A stretch of 64,000 bases of DNA from the NCBI RefSeq assembly GCF_001625215.2, contig NC_030389.2, positions 40,661,454 to 40,725,453 of the forward strand, read 5' to 3'. The notes below the pieces were generated by a model. The model did no database searches. It was given only the letters and a program-made list of their open reading frames with translations, and had not been told where the DNA came from. The DNA comes from Daucus carota subsp. sativus. Lineage: Eukaryota > Streptophyta > Magnoliopsida > Apiales > Apiaceae. A program made the position numbers and the translations under genes. Shown here piece after piece: positions 48,104 through 58,979 of this stretch (its first letter is position 1; the number at the start of each line of letters is the position of its first letter).

Positions 48104-49220
48104 TGTTAGAAAATGGAAAAGTTTGAGTCATATTTTATATATGTTCTTGATGTAATTTCCGAAAACTAATAGTTGGAGGTTGTTCCTTGCTATGAGGACT
48201 TAAACTTTCGTACTTGGATCTAAGATATTTTCTTAGTGAAATCCATAAATATATTGAGGCAAAGTTGCTCAGTTGAAATGGGTTATGTGGATTTAGTCCC
48301 ACATTGATTTTGTAAAAGGATATTATGGAGTTTATATAGCATCTTGTATAAGTGTGTTTACAACTACTAATACAAGTGGAATGCTTGTGTGGCCTAGTGC
48401 TAGTAAAAACTTCTATATCTTTTTCAAGTTTATTTATATTGATTATTTTATTATTAATATTAAATATATTGAGTCGGGATTATTTTAAATAATCAGACTC
48501 TGAATATATTATATAATATTAATATTAAGTAATCTGAACAATATAAATAATGAACAAAACCTGTTTTGTTTTGTTTTTACTATTTTGTGACTTGATCCCA
48601 CATCGAGTAAAATAGTAAGAGAGCAACTACTTGTCCCTATATAAAGAGAAGTACACTTGAGATTTTTTTAAGGGAGAATTCTCTAAGTGCCTATCTTGCA
48701 AACGTGAATTAGTTGCAAAGATTTTTTTGGGCAAATTGAGAATTTTCTAAGTAGGATCTCTAAGTGCCTATCTTGCAAACGTATATGAGTTGCATAGATT
48801 TTTTGGGCGAATTGAGGTGCTAGTCGTTGTTGATCGTTTCCATGTCTGTGAGCGGTTTGGTCTGTGCTGTTTTATCCTGGGAGCGATATTGCGACACCCA
48901 TCACAGCGGAGTGGGGGCAATAATCACTTCAAGAACAGCCTAGTCTTCATCGAAGGGCTAGGTGACTCAGCTGTTCAGTGCTCTTTTTCGAGCGACGGTC
49001 TAAGGGCTAGGTGACTTAGCTGTTCAGTGCTCTTTTTCGAGCGTCGTTGTAAGGTACGCCTTTCTTGTCTTTTCTTGTTATTTATCAGTCGCTGATTAAT
49101 TGTGTATATGATCTTCGTGCATGCTATATAGTTGTGATTTTGTTTGCCTGTTCTTGCTTATATAATATAACTGCTCTACACATTGTTGCTGTGATATTCA
49201 CTGTTATTCTTTTTCCAACA
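48104..49220 (+). repeat. 3' LTR, 1117 bp
   Basis: Same length and, as far as read, same sequence as the 5' LTR at an offset of exactly 5800 bp. Followed by the target duplication AATAC at 49221. Confidence 0.97.
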
Positions 49221-49225
49221 AATAC

Positions 49226-49773
49226 AAGTGCCAGTAACGCTTTAATTATTTACTTTAATTTACACAAAGACGTGCTTAGCACTACAAATTGGGCTAATTG
49301 ACAGGTGATTAGTGGTGCCCAGCAAATTGACACTGTCATGTTAATCTAGTACAACTCATCACACGGCTACATAGTTCTCAAGCTATATATGGTGGGCGGT
49401 GGAAAAACCCAAACCTGCCACAATTACTGGATTATTTTATTATGCTGAAAGAAAATTGAGGATCATGTTTATTTTATGCAATTACCATTATTGATTGTTA
49501 TTATAATATTTTTTATAAATCAAAACTAGTTTGCTTCTTCAGATTCTTCCAAGTGCCCAGGGAGATGAATGAATGGCTATTTAGCAAAAGAGGAAAGAAA
49601 ACATGAATGTCTTCGCAAGACAGTACATTTATAAAAATATTGTACCGGGTTATAAGTTATTTATGAAAATATATTCCTTCTCTCCTCTGGATTGTTTATT
49701 GGGCTTGGGTTTAACACAAATTTAAAACTTTTACACAATATAATTTATAAAAAAGAAATTACTTTTTAGAAAT
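49226..49773. other. Intergenic
   Basis: Host DNA right of the Copia insertion; no feature recognised. Confidence 0.4.
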
Positions 49774-49775
49774 TA

Positions 49776-50016
49776 CTCCCTCCGTCCCTTTAATCTCTTT
49801 ACTTTCACACTGCTCGACACGCATTTTAAGGCGCATATAAAACTTAGTTCTATAACTTATTTTTAAATTTTTTTTTTATAAAAATTTAAACATCAAATTT
49901 TTATTCAGAAGAAAAAAAAATTCAAAATAATTTATCGAACTACGTTTTACGAGAGCATTAAAATGCGTGTCGAGCCCCCGTCCTCCAATGTAAACAAATG
50001 AGGGGGACGAAGGGAG
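49776..50016. mobile_element. Stowaway-like MITE, 241 bp
   Basis: Ends CTCCCTCCGTCCC and GGGGGACGAAGGGAG, each next to TA (49774-49775 and 50017-50018). Inner inverted words GACACGCATTTTAA and TTAAAATGCGTGTC make it a long hairpin. Confidence 0.9.
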
Positions 50017-50339
50017 TACAAAATTAATTTTTATATGTATCTATGCATAACAAATTAATACAAGAAAAAAAAGAGAGACGGAGAGAATATAAGAAGATAA
50101 CTATTTTTAAAATTGACTAAATTTATATACTCAGTCTAAAAGTACATGTATGTTTTGATTTTGACTAACAAATTAATTAGATTTTGACTGCAATTTTATA
50201 TAGATAATATAATTGAAAAAAATAAAAAAATATTCCCATTATAAAACACATTCATTTTTAAAAATATAATTTTTATTACTTTTTAAAATAAAACATACTT
50301 TTTAATATTTAATCGAATATTATTGGGAACTAAGATGTA

Positions 50340-50620
50340 CTCCCTCCGTCCCACCCATTTCTTTACACTTTCCTTTTTGGGGTGTCCCATCCAATTCTTT
50401 ACATTTCAAAACTTACCATAAATAGTCAATGGGTCCCACCACTTCTCCACTTTTTTTTTCTTTTCACACTACTTTTACTCCACTATCTTCTTTTTATACA
50501 TTAAAAATCAATGGGTCCCACCACTTTACCCACTTTTCTTCCTCTTTTCCACTACTTTATACATATTTCTTAACCTCCGTGCCCAACCCATTCGATAAGA
50601 AATGGGTGGGACGGAGGGAG
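50340..50620. mobile_element. Stowaway-like MITE, 281 bp
   Basis: Ends CTCCCTCCGTCCCACCCATT and AATGGGTGGGACGGAGGGAG are perfectly inverted over 20 bp, flanked by TA. The interior repeats CAATGGGTCCCACCACTT twice (50427 and 50509). Confidence 0.93.
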
Positions 50621-50795
50621 TACATTACAAGACAGATAATAACGATTAGCTCCCGATACCTATGCTATGTACTTTTTTTTTTTTTTTAACAAAGCACTTG
50701 TTTATATTAAATTGCTTCTGAAATAAGATTACAACGGATGATCTCTCCAAAAGTTCTGACATGATTTACATTTCAGTTTTTTAATATGAAATGTA

Positions 50796-51058
50796 CTCCG
50801 GACGAAAATGCGACACGGATTTTAATGTTCTTATGAAGTGTATTTGTATAATTTATTTTTAAAATTTTCTTTTTCTGAATTAAAGTTTGGATGTTAAATT
50901 TTTATTCAACAACAAAAAAACTCTCAAAATAAGTTACGGAACTATATTTTATAAGAGTATTGAAAAGCGTGTCGAGCAGTTGAAAAGAAACGTATAAAAT
51001 TAAATATGCGTGTCGAGCAGTTAAAAAAAACGTATAAAATTAAATGAGACAGAGAGAG
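50796..51058. mobile_element. Diverged Stowaway-like MITE, ~263 bp
   Basis: TA-flanked, with decayed ends CTCCGGACG and GAGACAGAGAGAG and inner inverted words like those of the 49776 copy. A ~38-bp segment containing GCGTGTCGAGCAGTT and AACGTATAAAATTAAAT is directly duplicated near 50967-51043. Confidence 0.7.
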
Positions 51059-51074
51059 TATAAGTCTATCATTA

Positions 51075-51625
51075 TTTTTAAGGGTTTTATATCAAATTGG
51101 CCATCCATTACGTCAAAATATGTCACTTTACTCACGCATCTCACCGAGATCTCAGCCACTATAAACAATATATATACTGTATCATTTTGCCCACATTACT
51201 ATTCATACATTTTTACTTAATCATTTATCCCGTTTGTTTTTTTTACTACAAAACCATTTCGAGTGCCTTCATAATTGTCTCTAGTATTTATCAAATAATT
51301 TGAGAATTAATAAAGCAACATAGCTATGTAGTTAAAAATATATTTTGTTATAAATATATATTTATGTGATCACCTAAATATATTGCTTTAAATTTTTTTA
51401 AAATTATTTTGATAAATACTAGAGACGATTATAAAGATATTTGAAGTGGTTTTGTAGTAAAGAAACAAACGGTTAATTTTTGATAAATGATTAAGTAAAG
51501 AGGTATGGATAGTGGTATGAGTTAAATGATATATATTTCGTTTATAGTGGCTTAAACGAGTTAAGATGGGTGGGTAAAGTGAGTCATTTTGACGTAATGG
51601 CTGACCTGATATATAACCTTTATTT
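51075..51625. mobile_element. Long fold-back MITE, Mutator-like, ~550 bp
   Basis: The left arm (TATATCAAATTGGCCATCCA, TTACGTCAAAATATG) is matched inverted by the right arm (CATTTTGACGTAATGGCTGA...), and similarity runs about 250 bp inward, including TTTATCAAATAATTT and TAGAGACGATTATAAAG pairs. Long inverted arms with a short centre suggest a MULE-type MITE. The target duplication (TATTTTT-like on both sides) is not resolved. Confidence 0.7.
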
Positions 51626-52260
51626 TTAATTGCCTACGTTTAATTTTCGATAATTAGTTTTGAGTGTTTTGACTGTATCCAAGAACCAATCAACACAATA
51701 GAGCAATAAGCCCAAGATATGAAAAGGTTAGTTGGAACTACTTGCTACTCTCAAGGCTGAGAAGGAAGCCAAAGAAACCAAGCCCAAGAGATAAAGTGAT
51801 AAACCGTGCTAAGCAAAGGTGAAGATGGAGATGAAATCAGCTCGATACTAGAACACTTTTCACACTTTGTTCAGTACATAATACGAAAATTCTATATATA
51901 ATCCTGTTTACATCATATTATTATTTACCGTCTTTGTACTTAATTTTTTTTTGCTATTTGTCAAGTTATTTTCTAGAAATTTATTTATCAAATTCTAATA
52001 AATAAATAGACTACAATCAAATCATCCAGACATATATTATATGTGGCTGAGAAGGATAAACTGAGAGAAGTATATTTGAATATTTCAAGTAGAGTTTTGA
52101 AGGAATGGAAAATATCCTCTTAAAAAAAGTCTAAAATTAAAGACTACAAATTTATGATGAGGTTTTGAAACTCCAGAGTAAAATTGCAATAAGCATTCTG
52201 CCAACCAAGGTAGATCCTAGTTGTAGACTGTAGGGGTTGTTTGCAGCGAGGGACTTAACA
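51626..52260. other. Intergenic
   Basis: No gene recognised. One frame near 51735-51797 reads a short Lys/Glu-rich peptide ending at a stop (ELLATLKAEKEAKE), possibly a relic of an exon of unknown origin. Confidence 0.3.
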
Positions 52261-52435
52261 GGGCCGTTTGGGTAAACTTAAAAAAAAGTGCTTATTGCTA
52301 AGTAACGAAATGGATTAGAAGTGAGAAATAAATTAAGATTTATAAGTGATTAAACTGTTTGAGATGAGAGAAAAGTAGAATTCCTGAAACAGCTAGCATT
52401 ATCAGCTACTTATAAGTGATTCTGACTTTTTACAT
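52261..52435. mobile_element. GGCCGTTTGG-type MITE, left part only
   Basis: Starts GGGCCGTTTGGGTAAACTTA and shares AGTG.CTTATTGC and ACTTATAAGT words with the complete relative at 52969-53257. No right end is seen before the CNGC fragment at 52499, so it looks truncated. Confidence 0.5.
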
Positions 52436-52498
52436 GAGCGGGTTTCTTACCGGAAAAAGCTGGAAGCGGCATCCTAAAGCATTCTGCTTAATAAGCAT

Positions 52499-52617
52499 TC
52501 CAGCACCGAAATTGCTAAGCAAGGGGATGTTAAGATGCTTAACAAATATTGAAGCATTCACACTCTGAGGTGCAGACCTTCGAGGACACCAGACTTTTCT
52601 CTCGGCTTCTGAGGAGA
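52499..52617 (+). pseudogene. CNGC19/20-type channel gene fragment
   Basis: About 117 bp align at roughly 70 percent to 55701-55817, the part of the intact CNGC coding for the segment after the cyclic-nucleotide domain. Shared words include AAATTGCTAAGCAA, AAGATGCTTAAC and GCAGACCT. It cannot encode the segment and has no flanking CNGC sequence except a weak match just upstream (GCATTCTGC). Confidence 0.75.
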
Positions 52618-52968
52618 AATCATCGGATATTTTTTTTTTTGCCAGAGAAATCATCGGATATTAGGTGCCATAAAGAAGGGCTCTCCGCGCCTGCAGAAAA
52701 AAAGCGGCTGGACCCTAAGAGGTCACATTGTTCATTTCACAAATGCTGTTTCATCTTCACTGGCCAGTATTATGATGAAATGTTTTTTAGTTGTTACTGT
52801 AGTGATATTTTAGTTTCCTTTATGCAGTTCATCGAGTTTTCTTTCATATTCAGTTATGATATGATTAATCGGATTTTTGTTGTCACGGCAGGAAATTAAC
52901 AAAGATAAGTTATTGAAAAAACAATAGCTATTGAATTGCTTAGCTTCACAGGTACCGCTAATACTTTT

Positions 52969-53257
52969 GGGGCCGTTTGGCTGGGTTTAAAAGAAGTGAC
53001 TTATTGCTTAAAATAAAGAAGTAGATTATAAGTGAAAAATTGGTTTGGACTTATAAGTTATTAAAAGTGTTTGGATATAAATTGATTATAAGGGATAGAA
53101 GAAGCTAAATCCCCAAAATAAGCTAGGTTTCCTAACCTTTTTTTTGGGCTTTTAAGCTTCAATATAAGTGCTTCTCATAATTAGCCAAACACCTCCATTT
53201 AAGTAGAAATCGACTTCTATGTCAAAAAAACCCAGAAGTCCTTTTGCCAAACACCCA
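52969..53257. mobile_element. GGCCGTTTGG-type MITE, ~290 bp
   Basis: Inverted ends GGCCGTTTGGCTGGGTTTAA and AACCCAGAAGTCCTTTTGCC followed by AAACACCCA; internal ATTATAAG and ACTTATAAG words. Superfamily and target duplication not settled. Confidence 0.65.
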
Positions 53258-53476
53258 CAATATTTCTATATATTACTAACCTTAACTAAAAGTAAGTTTG
53301 GGAATATCTATGGTGAATACTAAGAAGTACGGCAGGCATTACTCTGCACAGTTGTGTGTTAAGTCCACAAGTAGTCATTAACAACCACTCTATAACTTCA
53401 CCTTTTCATAGTTGTTTGTTCCACAACGACTCTTATTTCATTCTAGTCAAATACGCAACAATCAATTTCTTTTGGA

Positions 53477-53672
53477 GGCCGTTTGGAAATTTGCATTTCA
53501 TTTCAAATAATGGATTTCAAATGAAGGATTTGAGTTGTCATTTCAAATTCTCAGATTTATACTAGTAGTATTTGAATGTGTGGATTTCAAATGAAATCCA
53601 AATCTAAATTCCCAAACATGTTATCTGACCAAATCTAGAATATCAAATCAAATCCAGTTTCCCAAACAGGCC
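53477..53672. mobile_element. GGCCGTTTGG-type MITE, 196 bp
   Basis: GGCCGTTTGGAAATTTG at the left and TTTCCCAAACAGGCC at the right are inverted, with GGATTTCAAATG/CATTTGAAATCC-type words repeated within. Confidence 0.7.
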
Positions 53673-54062
53673 ATTGATTAATTTAGGTCTTACTTGCTTT
53701 TTCTTTGATCTATAGTGAGATACTGAGATCATATGTGTAGTTAAACCTCACCAAGTACCTAGGAGGAAGCTTGTAATGTCATATTTTAAGTAAATGTCTT
53801 TGTCTATGTGGTCTCATTCCTCCTTCCTGGAAAATTCCTGCCAAGGTAACCTGAAATTTTCTATTACTTATCGAAGATAAGTTTTAAGATCTTCTTTCTC
53901 TGTATTTTTCAAGTCAATCCTCTCTCTATTGAAACATAATTTTTTTTTTCAAGAAGTTCAAAGTTTTTCCCCTTTCGACTAGAGTATGATTGATTAGTCT
54001 TCCCCTTTGAATTTTCACTGTCCCTCAGTTTGCAAAATACATGCATGCTTGTAAGCTGAGCA
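53673..54062 (+). other. Upstream region of the intact CNGC gene
   Basis: AT-rich leader and promoter region of the gene starting at 54063. No clear TATA box or splice acceptor before the ATG was identified. Confidence 0.4.
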
Positions 54063-55925
54063 ATGAATGAACGAGAGAAAGGTAAGAAATTGATGCATAG
54101 TGCATCATCAGTGTGCATTTCAGTTAACTCTCCAAGCTCCAGTAACCGTGAGTTCCATGATGGCCATGACAAAGATCCCAGAGGATGGGCAAGGAGAATT
54201 TTTTCTTCACTGTATCAATTCATTCCAGGGATCATGCATCCTCATGCTAAAAGTGTTCAAAGGTGGAACAAAATTTTTATTTTCTCGTGTTTATTTACTG
54301 GTATATTAGACACACTGTTCCTCTTTCTGCTATACTCAAAGAAGGATAACATGTGCATAGCAGTTAACCTGACCATGACACAAGTACTTATCGTTCTTCG
54401 GAGCCAAGCTAATATCATTTACATGTTTCACATGCTTCTTCAGTTTAGATTGGCTTATTTTGCTCGTAAATCTAGAATATTGGTTCAACATCCGAAAAAA
54501 ATAGCTCTCAATTACCTTTATGGATACTTTCTTGTTGATTTCTTTGTTGTCTTACCCTTGTCTCAAGTGATTATGTGGTTGGTTCTCCAAAAGTATAAGG
54601 GTTCTTCTGGAGCAAAAGACGCAGTTATTTTTTTGCAAGTAGGAATCAATTTTCAGTATCTGGCCATGTTTTTCAGAATTCTACTTATGGTTGTTGGCCA
54701 GTCCACAAGCAGCGTCCTATTTGAGTCTTGGTTAGCCAAGTTTGTTTTAAATATACTCGGGTTTGTTCTCTTTAGTCACGTAATTGGGTCATGCTGGTAT
54801 CTCTTTGCATTACAGAGGGTAACACAATGTCTTAGAAATGCTTGTGGTGAGCTCTGGTGCTTCCCTTATATATATTGTGGGGACGGAAACACAAAAGGGA
54901 GATTAGAAGATGATCCAACATCATGGGAAAAGTGGAAGGACAACAAAAAGGCTTCTGCTTGTTTTGGACCTTTTGGTCCAGGTGAATCCCACTATGGAAT
55001 CTACGTGCAAGCTGTCAGTCTTACGACAAAATCTAATTTACCTATAAGATACATATATTCACTATTTTGGGGGTTCCAGCAAATTAGTACTATGGCTGGA
55101 AATCAAATTCCAGCTTTCGTTGTGGGGGAAGTTCTTTTCACTATGTCTATCACCGCTACAGGTCTTGTTCTCTTCTCTCTTCTTGTAGGAAATATGCAGA
55201 ACTTTCTCCAAGCTGTGGGACGCAAGAGTTTAGAAATGTCTGTAAGGCGTTTGGATATTGAGCAATGGATGAGCCACAGGAAGGTGCCTGAGGAACTTAG
55301 AAAGAAAGCCCGTGAATCAGAAAGGTATAATTGGTCTGCCACCAGAGGCCTGAATGAATCAACGCTATTGGAAAACCTACCTGAAGACCTTCAAAGAGAT
55401 ATACGTCGACATGTCTACAATTTTGTGGAAAGATTTCCAATCTTTGGTCTGATGGATGACTCCATCCTGGATGCCATCAGGGAAAGACTGAAACATAAAA
55501 CATATATTAAAGGAAGCAAAATTTTTGTTCGCGGAGGTCTAATTGATAAGATGATTTACATTGTTCAAGGAAAGGTTGAGAGCATTGGAGAAGACAACAA
55601 TAGTGTACTTCTGTCTGAAGGGGATGTATGCGGCAAGGAACTTATTACCCTGTGCCTCGAGCATTTTGCCAGAGACAGAATCGGGAAAAAAATTAAGATT
55701 CCAGCAGACAAATTGCTAAGCAATAGAATGGTAAGATGCTTAACTAATGTAGAAGCATATGCAATCCGAGCTGCAGACCTGGAGGAAGTCGCCAGTCTTT
55801 ACTCTGGGCTTCAAACTAGAGATCCTACTCTTCAAGGTGTCACTAGGAAGGAATCAGCTTACACGCAGGGTCGTGGAGCAAATCGTATTAAACTTGCGTG
55901 GAGATGTAGGAAAAAGCAGCCCTAA
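54063..55925 (+). CDS. Cyclic nucleotide-gated channel, CNGC19/20 type, intronless, 620 aa
   Basis: Open for 620 codons. Hydrophobic S1-S6 segments begin near residue 71 (IFIFSCLFTGILDTLFLFLL). The pore carries FWGFQQISTMAGNQIP with the group-IVa selectivity filter AGNQ at 345-348, and S6 follows (355-375). After the C-linker the cyclic-nucleotide domain holds the phosphate-binding cassette EGDVCGKELITLCLE (519-533) and ends in an IQ-like calmodulin site (RIKLAWRCRKK, 608-618). Such channels carry Ca2+ at the plasma membrane. It is shorter than Arabidopsis CNGC20 (about 764 aa) and lacks that protein's long N-terminus. CNGC genes normally have several introns; this has none, suggesting a retrocopy. 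The stop lies at the junction with a second CNGC fragment. Confidence 0.9.
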   Translation: MNEREKGKKLMHSASSVCISVNSPSSSNREFHDGHDKDPRGWARRIFSSLYQFIPGIMHPHAKSVQRWNKIFIFSCLFTGILDTLFLFLLYSKKDNMCIAVNLTMTQVLIVLRSQANIIYMFHMLLQFRLAYFARKSRILVQHPKKIALNYLYGYFLVDFFVVLPLSQVIMWLVLQKYKGSSGAKDAVIFLQVGINFQYLAMFFRILLMVVGQSTSSVLFESWLAKFVLNILGFVLFSHVIGSCWYLFALQRVTQCLRNACGELWCFPYIYCGDGNTKGRLEDDPTSWEKWKDNKKASACFGPFGPGESHYGIYVQAVSLTTKSNLPIRYIYSLFWGFQQISTMAGNQIPAFVVGEVLFTMSITATGLVLFSLLVGNMQNFLQAVGRKSLEMSVRRLDIEQWMSHRKVPEELRKKARESERYNWSATRGLNESTLLENLPEDLQRDIRRHVYNFVERFPIFGLMDDSILDAIRERLKHKTYIKGSKIFVRGGLIDKMIYIVQGKVESIGEDNNSVLLSEGDVCGKELITLCLEHFARDRIGKKIKIPADKLLSNRMVRCLTNVEAYAIRAADLEEVASLYSGLQTRDPTLQGVTRKESAYTQGRGANRIKLAWRCRKKQP

Positions 55926-56157
55926 ACTGTATCAATATATTCCAGAGGTCATTCGTCCTCGCGCTAATAATGTGCACAAGTGGAACAAAATCTCATCTTC
56001 TCATGTATATTTACAGGTTTATTAGCCTCTTTGTTTCTCTTTCAGCTGTAAAATGATCCAGAGAATAAATGCATAGTAGCTAATCAGACGATGACAAAAG
56101 TATTTATTTTTATGCAAAGCCAGATGAATTTTGTTTACTTATTGCGCATACTCCTTA
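55895..56157 (+). pseudogene. CNGC N-terminal fragment, decayed
   Basis: The sequence aligns to 54180-54440 of the intact gene: CTGTATCAATATATTCCAGA, GTGGAACAAAAT and ATGACAAAAGTA are recognisable and translate to LYQYIPEVIRPRANNVHKWN before stops and frameshifts. It abuts or slightly overlaps the end of the intact CNGC frame, so that gene's last codons and stop are formed near the junction. Similarity stops around 56157. Confidence 0.8.
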
Positions 56158-56619
56158 AGTCTGAGGGAGGAGCATCACGTGAGGGAGAGTTTCTGGCTTT
56201 GTGCGACGAGAAGACAAAAGAGACAACTAATACAACTAATAAGGTATTGCATATTGATACTATCTGCTTCTACGTGCCAATGGATGAATATGAGAATCAA
56301 TATCCGTTACGTTAAATTATATGCACTTCAGTGACCATGAGTTCTCTAAAAGTCCCTGCAAAGATGCAAAAGAATTCATTATATTACCAAATTACCGAGG
56401 TCGAGGATCCGGTATATCTCTTGAGTCAGGTGGTGGATTAGGAGTCTTACGGGAGGAGGTGCAGGAGAGACTTGACGCCTTTACACCTCGATTAAAACTA
56501 ATTACATCAATTGTCACGTCATGTACAAATTTTATGTACACATTTTGTGCACCTAGTACTGCTTAAAATTCATTAGTCGTATTCAAGTAACTAGATGTAT
56601 GCACTGCTCATCAAATAGT
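56158..56619. other. Unrecognised DNA between CNGC copies
   Basis: Two short plus-strand frames (around 56131-56334 and 56321-56566) contain Glu/Lys and Gly-rich stretches, but I recognise no family. Confidence 0.3.
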
Positions 56620-58479
56620 CTACTGATTCAATCGCTTTTTCCTACATATTATCCATGCAAGTTTAGTTCGATTAACTCTAAAACCCCCCTTGTATTGAGA
56701 TTTCTTCCTGCTGACACCTTCAACAGGAGGATTTTTCGACACCATCCTAGAGTAGAAGCTGAAGACTTCTTCCAGGTCTGCAACTTGGACCGTGTATGCT
56801 CGAACATTCGTGAGGCATGTTACTGTTCTATTGCTTATCAATTTCTGTGCTGGGATCCTAAATCTCTCTCCATTTTTACTCGAAGCAGAATGCTCTAGGC
56901 ACAATTTGATAAGTTCTTCGCCACAAACCTCCCCTTCGGACAAAGGAACTGCAATTCTATCCGCTCCAACGCTCTCAAGCTCCCCTCGCATAATGAAAAG
57001 TGTCTTGTTAATTATACATCCACGTTCCAGAATTTTACTTCCTTTGATATATGTCTTATGTTCCACTCTTTCTCTAATAGCATCTAAGGCCGAGTCATCG
57101 AGGTCAGCTAGAATTGGTAATTTTTTGACAAATTTGAAGAGATGTCGACGTATATCTCTTTGAAGGTGTTCAGGTAGATTCTCCAATAGTGTTGGTTCAT
57201 TTATACCTCTTGTGGCAGCATAATGGTATCGTTCTGATTCACGGACTTGTTTTTTGAGCTTCCCTGGCAACCGATGACGACTCATCCACACCTCAACTTC
57301 AAAGTGCCTTACAGACATTTCTAGATTTCTGCGGCCAAGAGCCTGGAGGAAGTTCTGCATATCTCCAATGAGAAGAGAAAACAACAGAAGACCCGTGGCA
57401 GTAATGAACATTGTAAAAAGGACTTCAGATACATCTAGAGTCGGAGTCTGATTTCAAGCCAGAGTACTAATTTGCTGGAATCCCCAAAACAGAGAATATA
57501 CATATCTCATTGGTCCACTTGATTCTGTGGTAAGATTAACCGCTTGCGAATAGATTCCATAATTGAAGTACCCTGCACCAAAACAGGCACTAGCATTGTT
57601 GTTGTTCTCCCACCTTTTCCATGAAATTGGATCGTATCTGAATCTCTGATTGTCATTTCCTTGCCCACGATATATATATTTGTAGCACCAAAACGCGCCA
57701 CAGGCATTCCTAAGACATTTCTTTACCCTCATTAGTGCTAAGAAGTACCAGCCTGTACCAATCAAGTGACTACAGAAAACAAACCCGAGAAGATTTGTAA
57801 CACAGAGTGACCACCATGACTGAAATATGAAGCTTGTAAATCGATAAGCATGGAGAACTCTGTATAACATGGCCATATACTGAAAAAAAATGGCTACTGC
57901 TAAAACCATGGCTGCACCGTGTGCTCTAAACGACAGGTGTAGCCTATCGAGGATCAACCACATGTACACTTGGAAAAGTGGTAAGACCACAAAGAAGTCG
58001 ACAAGAAAGTGGCCCGAGAGATACTTGAGCGCTACTCTTTTTGGATGGGCGACTAGGACTTGGGATTTTGGAGCAAAATAAGCTAATCTAAAGTTATGAA
58101 GCATGTACAATAAGTAAATTATACCGGTCTGGCTACGCAGAGTAATGAACACTTTTGTCAAGGTTCGGTTAACCCCTATGCACTTGTTAACCTGATTCGC
58201 GTACAGCAGAAACACAAACAATGAGTCCAAAAGAATTGTGAATAAACACAAGAAGATAAAGAATTTGTTCCAATTCTGCACACTTTTGGCATGAGGATGA
58301 ATGACCCTGCCTGGAACAAACCGTAGCAGAGACGAAAAATTTCTTCTTCGCCACGCGTTAGCAACTTCCTGTTGGCGATCATGAAGCTCATTGGCGTCCG
58401 GAGAGTCCACTGGGATGATTAATGATGATGGCTTCCTGGACAGGGATGCATGAACCGGAGGATACTCAGTTTTAGTCAT
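56620..58479 (-). pseudogene. CNGC19/20-type channel copy, stop codon in selectivity filter
   Basis: Intronless and in tail-to-tail orientation to the copy at 54063. Reading from 58479, 341 codons run through S1-S5 and the pore helix (FWGFQQISTLA) to an in-frame TGA at 57454-57456, exactly where the filter glycine stands in the sister gene (A-stop-N-Q instead of AGNQ). The same frame then stays open to the normal end at 56620, with LLFSLLIGDMQNFLQALGRR, the cassette EGEVCGEELIKLCLE and the IQ-like TKLAWIICRKK. So one nonsense change breaks an otherwise complete 620-codon copy. A truncated product would have no complete pore or nucleotide-binding domain. A sequencing error at one base is the alternative. 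Confidence 0.9.
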
Positions 58480-58971
58480 TTGAAACTAAAAATTTAAAGA
58501 GGGACGACTGATCAATTATACATTTCTGTAAGAAGGGCTAAACTGAGAGCATTGACTTGAGAAAGAATATAGAATGAAACCTTTAACAATTTATTAATTT
58601 GTTGATGATTGGAAAATTGATGGGAGGAGAAAAGAAAGCCTATTGACCATAATATGATAGAATCATTGACTCCATCTACCACAAAAATTAATTTTAATAT
58701 ATGTGGCTACTGCAAGTTACCAGAAACATATTAAGAATACTTTTCAACATCAGAAAAGCCCGTCTTCTCTCAACTTGCATATAAACTTCCAGGCTTAAGA
58801 CCATTCACTGGCAGGTGATTGTTACCTCAATTTGATTATCATATATTTTTGTAAACATTCAGATTTCAATTCAGTATCTATATATATTTTTTAAAAAAAT
58901 AGAAACATATTAAGAGGGCTATGCTTAGTTAACAATTGGTTAATTTAACTTCTCGAAAATCAAAATGGCAT
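58480..58971. other. Upstream side of the broken CNGC copy
   Basis: AT-rich; no gene or clear promoter element. Confidence 0.4.
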
Positions 58972-58979
58972 CTTAAAGG

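Larger units (their letters stand above)
42299..49225 (+). mobile_element. Full-length Copia retrotransposon, 6917 bp, apparently identical LTRs
   Basis: The element spans 42304-49220 between direct target duplications AATAC (42299-42303 and 49221-49225). Both LTRs are 1117 bp and read identically wherever I compared them, so insertion is very recent. Between them lie a gag-pol coding region, a ~530-bp 3' noncoding stretch and a purine tract GTGGGGGA just before the 3' LTR. The domain order protease-integrase-RT-RNase H makes it Copia; I do not assign a lineage. It lacks a standard tRNA primer-binding site (see 43422-43437). The coding region has two lesions. Confidence 0.97.

Noticed and set aside
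57412-57456. Intron explaining the interruption of the minus-strand CNGC copy
   Set aside because: The sequence across the stop aligns codon for codon with the intact copy; there is no inserted sequence with splice signals, only a stop codon.
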